Source: Parabacteroides sp.
GTDB lineage: Bacteria; Bacteroidota; Bacteroidia; Bacteroidales; Tannerellaceae
Assembly (NCBI GenBank): GCA_017481945.1
Contig: JAFUOJ010000014.1
Span: 62,001 to 126,000 of the forward strand
DNA: 64,000 nucleotides
Direction of reading: 5' to 3'
This document shows positions 15,784-23,741 of the stretch, piece after piece. Position numbers and translations under genes: made by a program. The notes beneath the pieces are model-generated. The model was given only the letters and a program-made list of their open reading frames with translations, was not told the DNA's origin and did not search any database. How positions within the stretch are numbered: position 1 is the stretch's first letter; the number at the start of each line of letters is the position of its first letter.

Positions 15784-17187
15784 ATGAGAAACTATCTTGT
15801 ATTTTCTATGGCTGCTTTGTTGTTGGGCGCTTCTTGTAGCCCTAAACAGGAAAAAACTGCAGAAGGTTTTACGGGCGCACCGGGTGAGGTTCAGCTGGTA
15901 ACGTTAGATCCGGGACATTTTCATGCGGCTTTGGTGCAAAAAGTATCTTATCCGCAAGTATCAAAAGATGTACATGTGTATGCCCCGGCTGGCTTTGATG
16001 TGAACGAACATTTGAAGCGTATCGATGGATTCAACTCACGTGCTGAGAATCCGACACAATGGAATGAAATCGTCTATACTGGTTCAGATTATCTGGAAAA
16101 GATGTTGGCCGAGAAAAAGGGTAATGTCATGGTACAGGCTGGAAATAATGGAAAAAAGACGGAATACATAAAGAAAACATTAGAAGCGGGTATCAACGTT
16201 CTTTCTGATAAGCCAATGGCAATTAATAGCCAGAATTTCAAATTATTGGAAGAATGCTTTGAAATAGCAAAACAAAAGGGGATCATGTTGTATGACATTA
16301 TGACGGAACGTAATGAGATTACCACGATGTTGCAACGCGAATTGTCTACTATTCCGGCTATTTATGGAGAGCAATTACAGGGAACCCCGGAAGAACCAGC
16401 AATCGTAAAGGAAAGCGTACATCATCTTTTTAAGTTGGTAGATAACAAGCCTTTGACTCGTCCGGTTTGGTACTTTGATGTTACACAGCAAGGAGAAGGG
16501 ATTGTTGATGTAACAACCCATTTGGTGGACTTGGTTCAATGGGAAGCTTTCCCCGATCAAATTATCGATTATAAGAAAGATATTGAAATCTTAGATGCTA
16601 ATCGCTGGACAACGGCTATTAGTCCTGAAGAATTTAAACAGGTGACAGGTACTGAGCCTTATCCAGAGTTCTTGAAAAAGGATGTGGAAAATGATACATT
16701 GAAGCTATATTGTAATGGTGACATCTTATATAAGATTAAAGGAGTAACAGCTAAGGTATCGGTAATTTGGAATTATACTTTCCCGAAGGGTGGTGGTGAT
16801 ACCCATTTCTCTGTAATGAAAGGGAGTAAGGCTGATTTGGTGATTCGTCAAGGTAAAGAGCAGAACTATCGTCCGGAATTGTTCGTTGAGGCAGTGAAAG
16901 GAGTGGATTTAGCTGCTTATGAAAAGGATTTGACAGCTTCTATGGAAAAAGTGTCAGCTGCTTATCCGGGAGTTACGCTAAGTAAGGTTGGTAATGGAGT
17001 TTGGTTAGTTGATATACCAACAAAATATCGTGTAGGTCATGAGGCACACTTTGGACAGGTTACTGAACATTTCTTGGAATATTTAAAAGATGGGAAGTTG
17101 CCGGATTGGGAAGTACCAAATATGTTAGCAAAGTATTACACAACAACTTCGGCTTTAGATATGGCAAAAGCTAAGAAGATTAAATAA
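15784..17187 (+). CDS. Gfo/Idh/MocA-like oxidoreductase lipoprotein
   Basis: A 467-residue protein with a lipoprotein signal (AALLLGASC, lipidated Cys18), so it is exported and membrane-anchored. After residue 35 it resembles the NAD-binding half of Gfo/Idh/MocA proteins (EVQLVTLDPGHFHAALV, then VMVQAGNN, then INVLSDKPMAIN with the EKP-like Lys-Pro). A large C-terminal putative oxidoreductase domain follows. The glycine-rich dinucleotide loop is replaced by DPGHFH, so cofactor use is uncertain. Bacteroidetes export many such proteins; some act as glycosidases by an NAD-dependent route. The gene is monocistronic with its own promoter and terminator. Confidence 0.8.
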   Translation: MRNYLVFSMAALLLGASCSPKQEKTAEGFTGAPGEVQLVTLDPGHFHAALVQKVSYPQVSKDVHVYAPAGFDVNEHLKRIDGFNSRAENPTQWNEIVYTGSDYLEKMLAEKKGNVMVQAGNNGKKTEYIKKTLEAGINVLSDKPMAINSQNFKLLEECFEIAKQKGIMLYDIMTERNEITTMLQRELSTIPAIYGEQLQGTPEEPAIVKESVHHLFKLVDNKPLTRPVWYFDVTQQGEGIVDVTTHLVDLVQWEAFPDQIIDYKKDIEILDANRWTTAISPEEFKQVTGTEPYPEFLKKDVENDTLKLYCNGDILYKIKGVTAKVSVIWNYTFPKGGGDTHFSVMKGSKADLVIRQGKEQNYRPELFVEAVKGVDLAAYEKDLTASMEKVSAAYPGVTLSKVGNGVWLVDIPTKYRVGHEAHFGQVTEHFLEYLKDGKLPDWEVPNMLAKYYTTTSALDMAKAKKIK

Positions 17188-17207
17188 AGAAAAATTGGGT
17201 TAGGCAT

Positions 17208-17246
17208 AAAAAATCCCGAAAGTGTAAAACTTTCGGGATTTTTTTA
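17208..17246. terminator. Bidirectional terminator between the oxidoreductase gene and rng
   Basis: Perfect inverted repeat AAAAAATCCCGAAAGT/ACTTTCGGGATTTTTT with a short loop. It serves both convergent genes and slightly overlaps the rng stop codon. Confidence 0.92.
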
Positions 17247-18824
17247 TTTAAGTTCTTTTTCTTCCATCATGTCTAATTCGTTTTTATCTGGGTCTATAAA
17301 TTTATATTCCAGAAAACTTAGACTTTGATTGGGGATAACTTTGATACCCATAGAGTACCTAAGTTTCCATTTCCAGTTAAGAGGAAATCTTCCGCTCTTA
17401 ATGAATGCTGCTACATAAGGATGTACATGCAGGGCGAATTTCTTCACATGGTGTTTATTTACTAAACAATCAATTTTTTCTTCTAAGCTGTCGGTAAACA
17501 TAATCGATGGCTTGATCGTTCCACTTCCAAAGCAAGTTGGACAAGCCTCAGACGTATCTACATCCATTGCCGGACGCACACGCTGGCGAGTGATTTGCAT
17601 AAGCCCGAATTTACTTAATGGCAAAATGTTATGTTTCGCTCGGTCATTAGCCATCGCTTTAGTCATGTGCTCAAATAGTTTTTGCCGATTGGCGACTTCG
17701 GACATATCAATAAAGTCTATGACAATAATGCCTCCCATGTCGCGTAAGCGTAGTTGGCGGGCAATTTCGTCTGCTGCTGCCGTATTGACATCTATAGCTG
17801 TTTTTTCTTGGGCGTCACTGCCTTTTGATCTGTTTCCGCTATTTACATCAATAACATGCATTGCTTCCGTATGCTCGATAATCAAATAGGCTCCACTCTT
17901 GTACGTAACGGTGCGTCCAAAAAGAGACTTAATTTGTTTGGTGATTGCAAAGTTGTCAAAAATCGGAAGTTCACCCGTATATCGTTGAACAATCTCTTCC
18001 CGTCCTGGGGCAATCAGACTGACGTAATCGCGAATATCGTGATAAACGTCGACATCGTTTACGTAAATGTTCTGAAATGAAGGATTGAAAATATCACGTA
18101 GTAAAGCCACTGCTCGTGCTGTCTCTTCATATATGAGTGTCGGAGCTTTTACTTTGGTGATTTTAACAATGTTATCTTCCCAACGTTTCAGTAATGTCTT
18201 CAATTCATGGTCGAGTTCGGCGACACGTTTCCCTTCGGAAGAGGTACGTACAATAACACTAAAGTTTTTGGGCTTAATACTTTGAATAAGTTGGCGTAAA
18301 CGTGCCCGTTCTTCGCTTGATTTAATTTTAGTGGAAACCGACACTTTATCTGCAAACGGTATCAGCACAATGTATCTTCCTGCAAAAGATAATTCGGAAG
18401 TAAGTCTAGGACCTTTTGTTGAAATCGGCTCTTTAGCTATTTGCACCAACACTTCTTGTCCTACTTTAAGCACATCACTGATACTTCCATTTTTTTCTAT
18501 TTCTGGAAGTATTTGTAATTTAGGGACGGATGGGATTTTCTTTTCTCCCTTTGAGTCGTCCAATGCTTGTTTGAGGAACTTTTGTTGGGTATTGAAATTT
18601 GGTCCTAAGTCCAAATAGTGAAGAAACGCATCCTTTTTATAACCTACATCAATGAAAGCAGCATTCAACCCTGGCATTAGCTTTTTAACTTTGCCTAAGT
18701 AAATATCACCAACTGCAAAAGAAATGTTACGAGTCTCTTTTTGGAGCTCGACAAGACTTTTGTCTTCTAGTACAGCAATAGATACTTCTTTGGGTTGTAC
18801 ATCAACTACTAATTCACTAACCAC
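17244..18824 (-). CDS. rng: Ribonuclease G (RNase E/G family)
   Basis: A 526-residue endoribonuclease for 5S/16S rRNA maturation and mRNA decay. An N-terminal S1-type domain (VGDIYLGKVKKLMPGLNAAFIDVGYKKDAFLHY) has a family-typical insert. The catalytic DNase-I-like domain carries Asp in HVIDVNSGN (about residue 325) and in IIVIDFIDM (about 366), the metal ligands of RNase E/G. The CPTCFGSG zinc link (about 426) supports dimerisation. It lacks the RNase E C-terminal scaffold, so RNase G is the better name. The leader contains a perfect 15-bp hairpin with an embedded -7 box. It lies downstream of the HU and COX24-like genes. Confidence 0.95.
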   Translation of the reverse strand: MVSELVVDVQPKEVSIAVLEDKSLVELQKETRNISFAVGDIYLGKVKKLMPGLNAAFIDVGYKKDAFLHYLDLGPNFNTQQKFLKQALDDSKGEKKIPSVPKLQILPEIEKNGSISDVLKVGQEVLVQIAKEPISTKGPRLTSELSFAGRYIVLIPFADKVSVSTKIKSSEERARLRQLIQSIKPKNFSVIVRTSSEGKRVAELDHELKTLLKRWEDNIVKITKVKAPTLIYEETARAVALLRDIFNPSFQNIYVNDVDVYHDIRDYVSLIAPGREEIVQRYTGELPIFDNFAITKQIKSLFGRTVTYKSGAYLIIEHTEAMHVIDVNSGNRSKGSDAQEKTAIDVNTAAADEIARQLRLRDMGGIIVIDFIDMSEVANRQKLFEHMTKAMANDRAKHNILPLSKFGLMQITRQRVRPAMDVDTSEACPTCFGSGTIKPSIMFTDSLEEKIDCLVNKHHVKKFALHVHPYVAAFIKSGRFPLNWKWKLRYSMGIKVIPNQSLSFLEYKFIDPDKNELDMMEEKELK

Positions 18825-18864
18825 TATAAAAAAGGATTAAAATATGAGACCTTATAAAATACGC

Positions 18865-18906
18865 AAAGAACAAACTTAAAAAGGTCTCTTATTAAGTTTG
18901 TTCTTT
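18865..18906. terminator. Perfect 15-bp hairpin between the COX24-like gene and rng
   Basis: AAAGAACAAACTTAA/TTAAGTTTGTTCTTT with a 12-nt loop. It lies 18 bp after the 29-aa gene on the minus strand, so it may terminate that transcript. It is also only 41 bp before rng and contains a -7 box, so a leader-hairpin role cannot be excluded. Confidence 0.6.
18871..18878 (-). promoter_or_regulatory. Candidate -7 box (TAAGTTTG) for rng
   Basis: A perfect TAnnTTTG on the minus strand inside one arm of the hairpin, 47 bp before the rng ATG. Because it is part of a palindrome, the match may be incidental. Confidence 0.35.
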
Positions 18907-18924
18907 AGAGTTGTTTTAATAGAC

Positions 18925-19014
18925 TTATTTCTTCTTATGTCTATTCTTCTTTAGTCTCTTTTTGCGCTTGTGCGTAGACATCTTATGTCTTTTTCTTTTC
19001 TTTCCGCTTGGCAT
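18925..19014 (-). CDS. 29-residue AURKAIP1/COX24-domain protein (mS38-like)
   Basis: A tiny frame of 30 codons including the stop: MPSGKKRKRHKMSTHKRKKR then LKKNRHKKK. Nearly all residues are Lys, Arg or His. This is the Bacteroidetes form of the AURKAIP1/COX24 (DUF1713) family, whose mitochondrial members are the small-subunit ribosomal protein mS38. The bacterial version is expected to be a ribosome-associated basic peptide. It lies 35 bp after the HU gene on the same strand and probably shares its transcript. Its extreme basicity and match to the known family make it real despite its size. Confidence 0.85.
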   Translation of the reverse strand: MPSGKKRKRHKMSTHKRKKRLKKNRHKKK

Positions 19015-19049
19015 AATCTTTAAATTTTAAATTAATTATAATTAATAAG

Positions 19050-19322
19050 TTACTTTACGTCGTTCAAGAATGTTTTTGCTGGTTTGAATGACGGAATGTT
19101 ATGTTCCGGAATAATGATCGTAGTATTCTTTGAAATATTACGAGCTGTCTTCTGGGCCCTCTTTTTAATAACGAAACTTCCAAAACCTCTTAAATACACG
19201 TTTTCACCTTGTGATAGAGAACTTTTAACAATATCCATAAAAGATTCTACGCTATTTAGTACAGTCTGCTTGTCGATACCTGTACTTTTTGAAATTTCGC
19301 TAACAATATCTGCTTTAGTCAT
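19050..19322 (-). CDS. HU/IHF family histone-like DNA-binding protein
   Basis: A 90-residue protein of normal HU length. It begins MTKADIVSEISKSTGIDKQTV, has the beta-arm region GENVYLRGFGSFVIKKRAQKTARN and ends IPSFKPAKTFLNDV, all typical of HU/IHF. It binds and bends DNA non-specifically as a dimer, using the arm proline near IIIPEHNIP. The gene has a consensus -7 box and is followed by the 29-aa basic protein, then rng. It is distinct from the two longer HU-HIG proteins in the window and is likely the housekeeping nucleoid protein. Confidence 0.95.
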   Translation of the reverse strand: MTKADIVSEISKSTGIDKQTVLNSVESFMDIVKSSLSQGENVYLRGFGSFVIKKRAQKTARNISKNTTIIIPEHNIPSFKPAKTFLNDVK

Positions 19323-19375
19323 GTCTATAAATTAATTTAATTAATTGATTTTGGATCTATTAATTTTTTGGAATG

Positions 19376-19383
19376 CAAATATA
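19376..19383 (-). promoter_or_regulatory. -7 box (TATATTTG) for the HU gene
   Basis: A perfect TAnnTTTG on the minus strand, 54 bp before the HU start codon. Confidence 0.55.
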
Positions 19384-19461
19384 TAGCTTTTTCTTTAAGT
19401 GAGGAAAGATTTATAGGGCAAATTTTGAGAAAAAGTTTCTTTACAATTCATTAGAACTATG

Positions 19462-19469
19462 TATGTTTG
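19462..19469 (+). promoter_or_regulatory. -7 box (TATGTTTG) for the mutY operon
   Basis: A perfect TAnnTTTG, 46 bp before mutY. It likely drives mutY-ssb-gldE-gldD-PPTase, whose gaps are short, although ssb probably also has its own promoter. Confidence 0.55.
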
Positions 19470-19515
19470 CAGTAATCAATTTATTTTTAGTCTTTGAAAG
19501 ATAGGTGAAAAAGGT

Positions 19516-20601
19516 ATGTCGAAACTTGAAAAAGATTTAGAAATCAGTCGTTTATTACGGGAATGGTATCAGTTATATAAACGAGAATTACCCTGGCGTA
19601 ATTCTTCAGATCCTTATATTATTTGGATTTCAGAAATAATCCTCCAACAGACACGAGTAGTGCAAGGAATGGACTATTTTCTTCGTTTTACGGAGCGATT
19701 CCCGAATGTGCAATCGTTAGCAAAGGCTGATGAAGATGAGGTTTTAAAGTATTGGCAGGGGTTAGGATATTATAGCCGAGCTCGTAATTTGCATACGGCG
19801 GCCAAAGATATTGTTAGTCGATTTGGGGGAATTTTTCCTCAAAAATATGAAGATGTCATTTCGTTAAAAGGAGTAGGGGAATATACAGCAGCGGCAATTG
19901 TCTCTTTTGCCTGGAACCAACCTTATCCAGTTGTGGATGGTAATGTCTTTAGAGTCCTATCTCGTTTGTTTGCTATTGATATCCCAATAGACACAACTAA
20001 TGGCAAGAAAGCTTTTACTGAATTAGCTGAATCTTTGTTAAATCCGAAATATGCAGGTCTCCATAATCAAGCTATAATGGAGTTGGGAGCTTTGCAATGT
20101 GTGCCTCAAAATCCTGATTGCGGAGTATGTCCTTTAAAAGAACGTTGCTTAGCGTATAACTCAGGAAAGGTTCATAACTATCCAATAAAACAAAATAAGA
20201 CGAAAACTCGAAATCGTTATTTTCATTATTTATACATTATATATAAAGGTAAAACTTGGCTTTCTCGTAGAAAAGGGAAAGATATATGGGAAGGACTTTA
20301 TGAATTTCCTCTTATCGAAACGGAACAAGCCATGAATTTTGTTGAACTACAAAAGACAAACCAGTTTCAGTCTTTTTTTAAAGGTATAGAGAATATGAAT
20401 GTATCCATAGATTTGGCTAACGTAAAACATGTTTTATCTCATCAAATCTTATACGCTACATTCTATCGGATAGAAATAGAGCAGGAAACAAATGCATTAC
20501 AATCGTTTCTTTCTATATCAATAAAGGATATTGAAAAATATGCAGTGCCTCGCTTGGTTCATATTTATTTAGAGAAAATGAGAGGAAACTTGTTTGAATG
20601 A
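19516..20601 (+). CDS. mutY: A/G-specific adenine glycosylase MutY
   Basis: A 361-residue base-excision repair enzyme that removes adenine mispaired with 8-oxoguanine. Glu40 in ISEIILQQTRV and Asp141 in PVVDGNV match the catalytic residues of the family. The helix-hairpin-helix is LKGVGEYTAAA (117-127). The 4Fe-4S ligands are Cys195, 202, 205 and 211 (C-x6-C-x2-C-x5-C). The C-terminal ~130 residues are the MutT-like 8-oxoG recognition domain (WLSRRKGKDIWEGLYEFPL, VKHVLSHQ). It is the first gene of an operon with ssb, gldE and gldD, an order common in Bacteroidetes. Confidence 0.96.
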   Translation: MSKLEKDLEISRLLREWYQLYKRELPWRNSSDPYIIWISEIILQQTRVVQGMDYFLRFTERFPNVQSLAKADEDEVLKYWQGLGYYSRARNLHTAAKDIVSRFGGIFPQKYEDVISLKGVGEYTAAAIVSFAWNQPYPVVDGNVFRVLSRLFAIDIPIDTTNGKKAFTELAESLLNPKYAGLHNQAIMELGALQCVPQNPDCGVCPLKERCLAYNSGKVHNYPIKQNKTKTRNRYFHYLYIIYKGKTWLSRRKGKDIWEGLYEFPLIETEQAMNFVELQKTNQFQSFFKGIENMNVSIDLANVKHVLSHQILYATFYRIEIEQETNALQSFLSISIKDIEKYAVPRLVHIYLEKMRGNLFE

Positions 20602-20644
20602 TTGAATTTATGTTTCTTTGTAAAATAATAAAAAGAATAAAACG

Positions 20645-21127
20645 ATGTCATTGAATAAAGTAATATTGATAGGTAATGTCGGACGTGATCCAGATGTCCG
20701 TTATTTTGATAATGGTGCAGCTGTTGCTAATTTTCCGTTAGCAACTTCAGAAAGAGGTTATACATTAGCTAATGGAACGGTTATTCCAGAACGTACGGAA
20801 TGGCATAATATTGTAGTACGTCGTGATTTAGTCCCTTTTGTTGAGAAGTGGGTTAAGAAAGGTTCTGGATTGTATGTAGAGGGAAAGATTCGTACTCGTA
20901 GTTATGATGATCAAAGTGGCATGAAACGCTATGTGACGGAAATTCATGCGGATCGTGTTGAATTTTATAATACAGGATCGGGTAATCGTGAAGGAAATAC
21001 GATAGGTAGTTTTCAACAAGGAGGACAGTCTCAATCGGTACAATCAGCTACTTCTTATCAGCAACAAGAACCTGTTCAATCTTCAACATCTTTAGATACA
21101 AACAGTGCGGATGATCTTCCGTTCTGA
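20645..21127 (+). CDS. ssb: Single-stranded DNA-binding protein
   Basis: A 160-residue SSB. The OB-fold occupies about residues 1-110 (MSLNKVILIGNVGRDPDVRY, EWHNIVVR, GSGLYVEGKIRTR). A Gln/Ser-rich flexible linker follows, and the tail SADDLPF is the acidic DDxPF tip that recruits replication and repair proteins. It binds ssDNA as a tetramer during replication and recombination. It lies 43 bp after mutY and 25 bp before gldE. Confidence 0.96.
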   Translation: MSLNKVILIGNVGRDPDVRYFDNGAAVANFPLATSERGYTLANGTVIPERTEWHNIVVRRDLVPFVEKWVKKGSGLYVEGKIRTRSYDDQSGMKRYVTEIHADRVEFYNTGSGNREGNTIGSFQQGGQSQSVQSATSYQQQEPVQSSTSLDTNSADDLPF

Positions 21128-21152
21128 TATTGTTTAATTAATACAAATTTCC

Positions 21153-22481
21153 TTGGACTTAGATAGTTTTTTTTCAGGTTTATTTGATCAGGTTTCTGTA
21201 CAGGCATTCACGGCAGGTCCTGCTATAGCGTTAAGTCTTGCTGCCCTTTTGCTGTTAGTCTCTGGTTTTGTTTCGGCTTCAGAGGTTGCTTTCTTTTCAT
21301 TGACTCCGAGTGATGTAAATGATATTCGGGAAGAAAATTCCTCTTCAGATCCTATTATTCAGCGTTTATTAAGTAGTTCAGAGTATTTGCTTGCTGCCAT
21401 TCTGATCGCAAATAATTTTGTGAATGTTGCGGTTGTTATGCTTTGTACGTATGGAATTAATTCTGTTATTGATTTTTCTGCTGCACCTTTATTAGGCTTT
21501 ATTTTAGAAACAATTGTATTAACTTTCCTTTTATTACTATTTGGAGAGATAATGCCCAAGATTTATGCTCAGAAAAATTCTTTGCGTTTTGTACGTAGGG
21601 CAGCTCCTTTATTAAATGGAATAGCACGGATTTGTTCTCCTCTTTCAAAAGTTTTAGTAACGTCAACGAGTATTATTAATAAAGCATTAGTAAAGAAGAA
21701 GTATGACCTTTCTGTAGATGAACTTTCTAAAGCTTTAGAGTTAACTTCTACAGAAATGCCTGAAGAGAAAGAAATGCTTTCAGAGATTATCAAGTTCTAT
21801 AATAAAACAGCGGATGAAATTATGACCCCTCGTCTTGATATGGAAGATATTGATATTAAGATGAATTTCCGTTCGGTGATTGATTTTGTTGTTAATACGG
21901 GGTATTCTCGTATACCAGTATATACTGGTTCTGAAGATAATATTAAAGGAATTTTGTATATCAAGGATTTATTACCTTATGTGGAGAAACCTGATACTTT
22001 TCGTTGGCAGAGTCTGATTCGTCCTGCTTACTTTGTGCCGGAAACAAAGAAAATTGATGACTTATTAGAAGAGTTTCGTACTAATAAGATTCACATGGCT
22101 ATCGTAGTTGATGAATTTGGTGGAACCTCGGGTATTGTTACAATGGAAGATATTTTGGAAGAAATTGTGGGTGAAATATCAGATGAATATGATGAGGATG
22201 AAAAACAGTATATTCGTTTAGCAGATGGTAGTTTGATTTTTGAGGCTAAAATCCTATTAACCGATTTCTTTCGGGTTATAGAGGCGGATCCTGCTGAGTT
22301 TGGTAAGTTGGTAGAGGAGGTGGAAACGTTAGCTGGACTTTTGTTAGAGATTAAGGGTGATTTCCCACGTCGTCGGGAAGTAATAGATTATAAAAATTAT
22401 CGTTTTCAGGTTTTGGAAATTGATAATCGACGTATTTTAAAAGTAAAGTTTAATCGCATTTCGGAAAAATGTACAGATTAG
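21153..22481 (+). CDS. gldE: GldE, CNNM/CorC-type CBS-domain membrane protein
   Basis: A 442-residue protein. An N-terminal DUF21 membrane domain has about four hydrophobic helices in residues 20-150. A CBS pair follows (IMTPRLDMEDIDI...GYSRIPVYTG and IHMAIVVDEFGGTSGIVTMEDILEEIVGEI), then a CorC_HlyC C-terminal domain. In gliding Bacteroidetes GldE is a partner of the essential lipoprotein GldD; the wider family includes Mg/Co efflux proteins. I see no ATG before residue 200, so translation must use the TTG at 21153 or another rare codon. It overlaps gldD by 13 nt. Confidence 0.9.
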   Translation: MDLDSFFSGLFDQVSVQAFTAGPAIALSLAALLLLVSGFVSASEVAFFSLTPSDVNDIREENSSSDPIIQRLLSSSEYLLAAILIANNFVNVAVVMLCTYGINSVIDFSAAPLLGFILETIVLTFLLLLFGEIMPKIYAQKNSLRFVRRAAPLLNGIARICSPLSKVLVTSTSIINKALVKKKYDLSVDELSKALELTSTEMPEEKEMLSEIIKFYNKTADEIMTPRLDMEDIDIKMNFRSVIDFVVNTGYSRIPVYTGSEDNIKGILYIKDLLPYVEKPDTFRWQSLIRPAYFVPETKKIDDLLEEFRTNKIHMAIVVDEFGGTSGIVTMEDILEEIVGEISDEYDEDEKQYIRLADGSLIFEAKILLTDFFRVIEADPAEFGKLVEEVETLAGLLLEIKGDFPRRREVIDYKNYRFQVLEIDNRRILKVKFNRISEKCTD

Positions 22482-23041
22482 TCATTTGGGGTATACTTTT
22501 GTGGGGAATGTGTATCTCTTGTACAGAGTATACACCTAAACCACGGGGGTATTTCCGTATTGAATTACCAATCCCTTCTTATGAATTGTTCAATGTTCAA
22601 GATTTACCTTATTCTTTTCATATTTCTCGCTTAGCCAAGGTTGAACTCCCTCCATTGGGAAGTTCTGTTAGATGGATAAATTTATCTTATCCTCAATTGA
22701 AAGTGAAACTTTATTGTAGTTATGTACCAATTACATCTGTCTCTTTAAAAGAAGTGATAGAGGAGTCTCGTTCTTTAGTTTTACGGCAAGCGAAATATCC
22801 TACTCAGATAAAGGAGCAACTTTATAGTAATTCTGAGGCTGCTGTTTATGGAGCTCTTTTTTTGTTAGATGGAGAATCAGCTGCTCCTATACAATTCTTA
22901 TTGACTGATAGTATTTCTCATTTCTTTCGAGGTACTCTTTATTATGATTGTATTCCCAATGCCGATTCTTTAGCTCCGGTTACTCAATATTTGAAACAGG
23001 ATGTTGTTGAATTGATACAATCATTTAATTGGAGGAAATAA
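22469..23041 (+). CDS. gldD: Gliding-motility-associated lipoprotein GldD
   Basis: A 190-residue lipoprotein. The signal peptide ends WGMCISC with the likely lipidated Cys17, directly followed by the family signature YTPKPRGYFRIELP. GldD and GldE are kept in many non-gliding Bacteroidales, where their role is unsettled, with envelope function or secretion support suggested. It overlaps the end of gldE by 13 nt in another frame, so they are probably translationally coupled and act as a pair. It ends 3 bp before the PPTase gene. Confidence 0.9.
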   Translation: MYRLVIWGILLWGMCISCTEYTPKPRGYFRIELPIPSYELFNVQDLPYSFHISRLAKVELPPLGSSVRWINLSYPQLKVKLYCSYVPITSVSLKEVIEESRSLVLRQAKYPTQIKEQLYSNSEAAVYGALFLLDGESAAPIQFLLTDSISHFFRGTLYYDCIPNADSLAPVTQYLKQDVVELIQSFNWRK

Positions 23042-23044
23042 AGT

Positions 23045-23671
23045 ATGGCACTTCTTTTTAAACAAACACCTCCTCTTTTAGGAATCTGGAAGATTGAAGA
23101 GTCATCTGATGAACTATTCTCTTTATTAGAAAATAGAGAAACTTATCTTTCACAACTGGATAGTATTCATTCTGAATCTCGTCGTAAAGAATGGCTTGCC
23201 AGTCGTGTCCTTTTACAGGAACTTTTAGAGGCACCGGTTTGCGTGGCTTATCATTCTAATGGGGCTCCCTATTTATTAGAATCAAATCTATTTCTTAGTA
23301 TTTCTCATACAAAAGATTATGTGACTGTTCTTTTGCAAGAGCAACCTTTTGTGGGAATTGATATGGAGTTTCGTTCAGAGCGAGTTCTGAAAATACGGAG
23401 TCGTTTTATGAATATAGAAGAGGAAAAGGTAATTAATAAGGAGAATGAAGTTGAGCATTTACTTCTTTATTGGTGTGCAAAGGAGGCTTTGTTTAAAATG
23501 ATAGGTCAGGAAGCGGTAGACTTTCAAAAACATTTACATGTTTGTTCTTTTTCTTATTCGACGGATGGATATATCCAAGTTTATGAAACCAAGACAAAAG
23601 AAAGAAAAACATTTACTTTGAAATATTGGGTTCAACCTGATTTTGTTCTTGTACATAGTATTGGTAAATAA
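23045..23671 (+). CDS. 4'-phosphopantetheinyl transferase superfamily protein
   Basis: A 208-residue Sfp/AcpT-type enzyme. Asp106 and Glu108 in VGIDMEF bind Mg and CoA, and WCAKEALFK (143-151) provides Trp, Lys, Glu and the second Lys of the WxxKEAxxK motif. It moves phosphopantetheine from CoA to a conserved serine of acyl or peptidyl carrier proteins. The ~210-residue length fits the Sfp class rather than the ~120-residue AcpS. The carrier protein is not in the window. It is last in the mutY operon, followed by a strong terminator. Confidence 0.92.
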   Translation: MALLFKQTPPLLGIWKIEESSDELFSLLENRETYLSQLDSIHSESRRKEWLASRVLLQELLEAPVCVAYHSNGAPYLLESNLFLSISHTKDYVTVLLQEQPFVGIDMEFRSERVLKIRSRFMNIEEEKVINKENEVEHLLLYWCAKEALFKMIGQEAVDFQKHLHVCSFSYSTDGYIQVYETKTKERKTFTLKYWVQPDFVLVHSIGK

Positions 23672-23676
23672 AAAGT

Positions 23677-23712
23677 AGAAAGGGATTTTTTGAATATCAA
23701 AAATCCCTTTCT
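23677..23712. terminator. Bidirectional terminator between PPTase and IMPDH genes
   Basis: Perfect 14-bp inverted repeat AGAAAGGGATTTTT/AAAAATCCCTTTCT with an 8-nt loop, between convergent genes. Confidence 0.9.
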
Positions 23713-23741
23713 GTTACCATCTTATAAAAGAGAGAAAGTTT

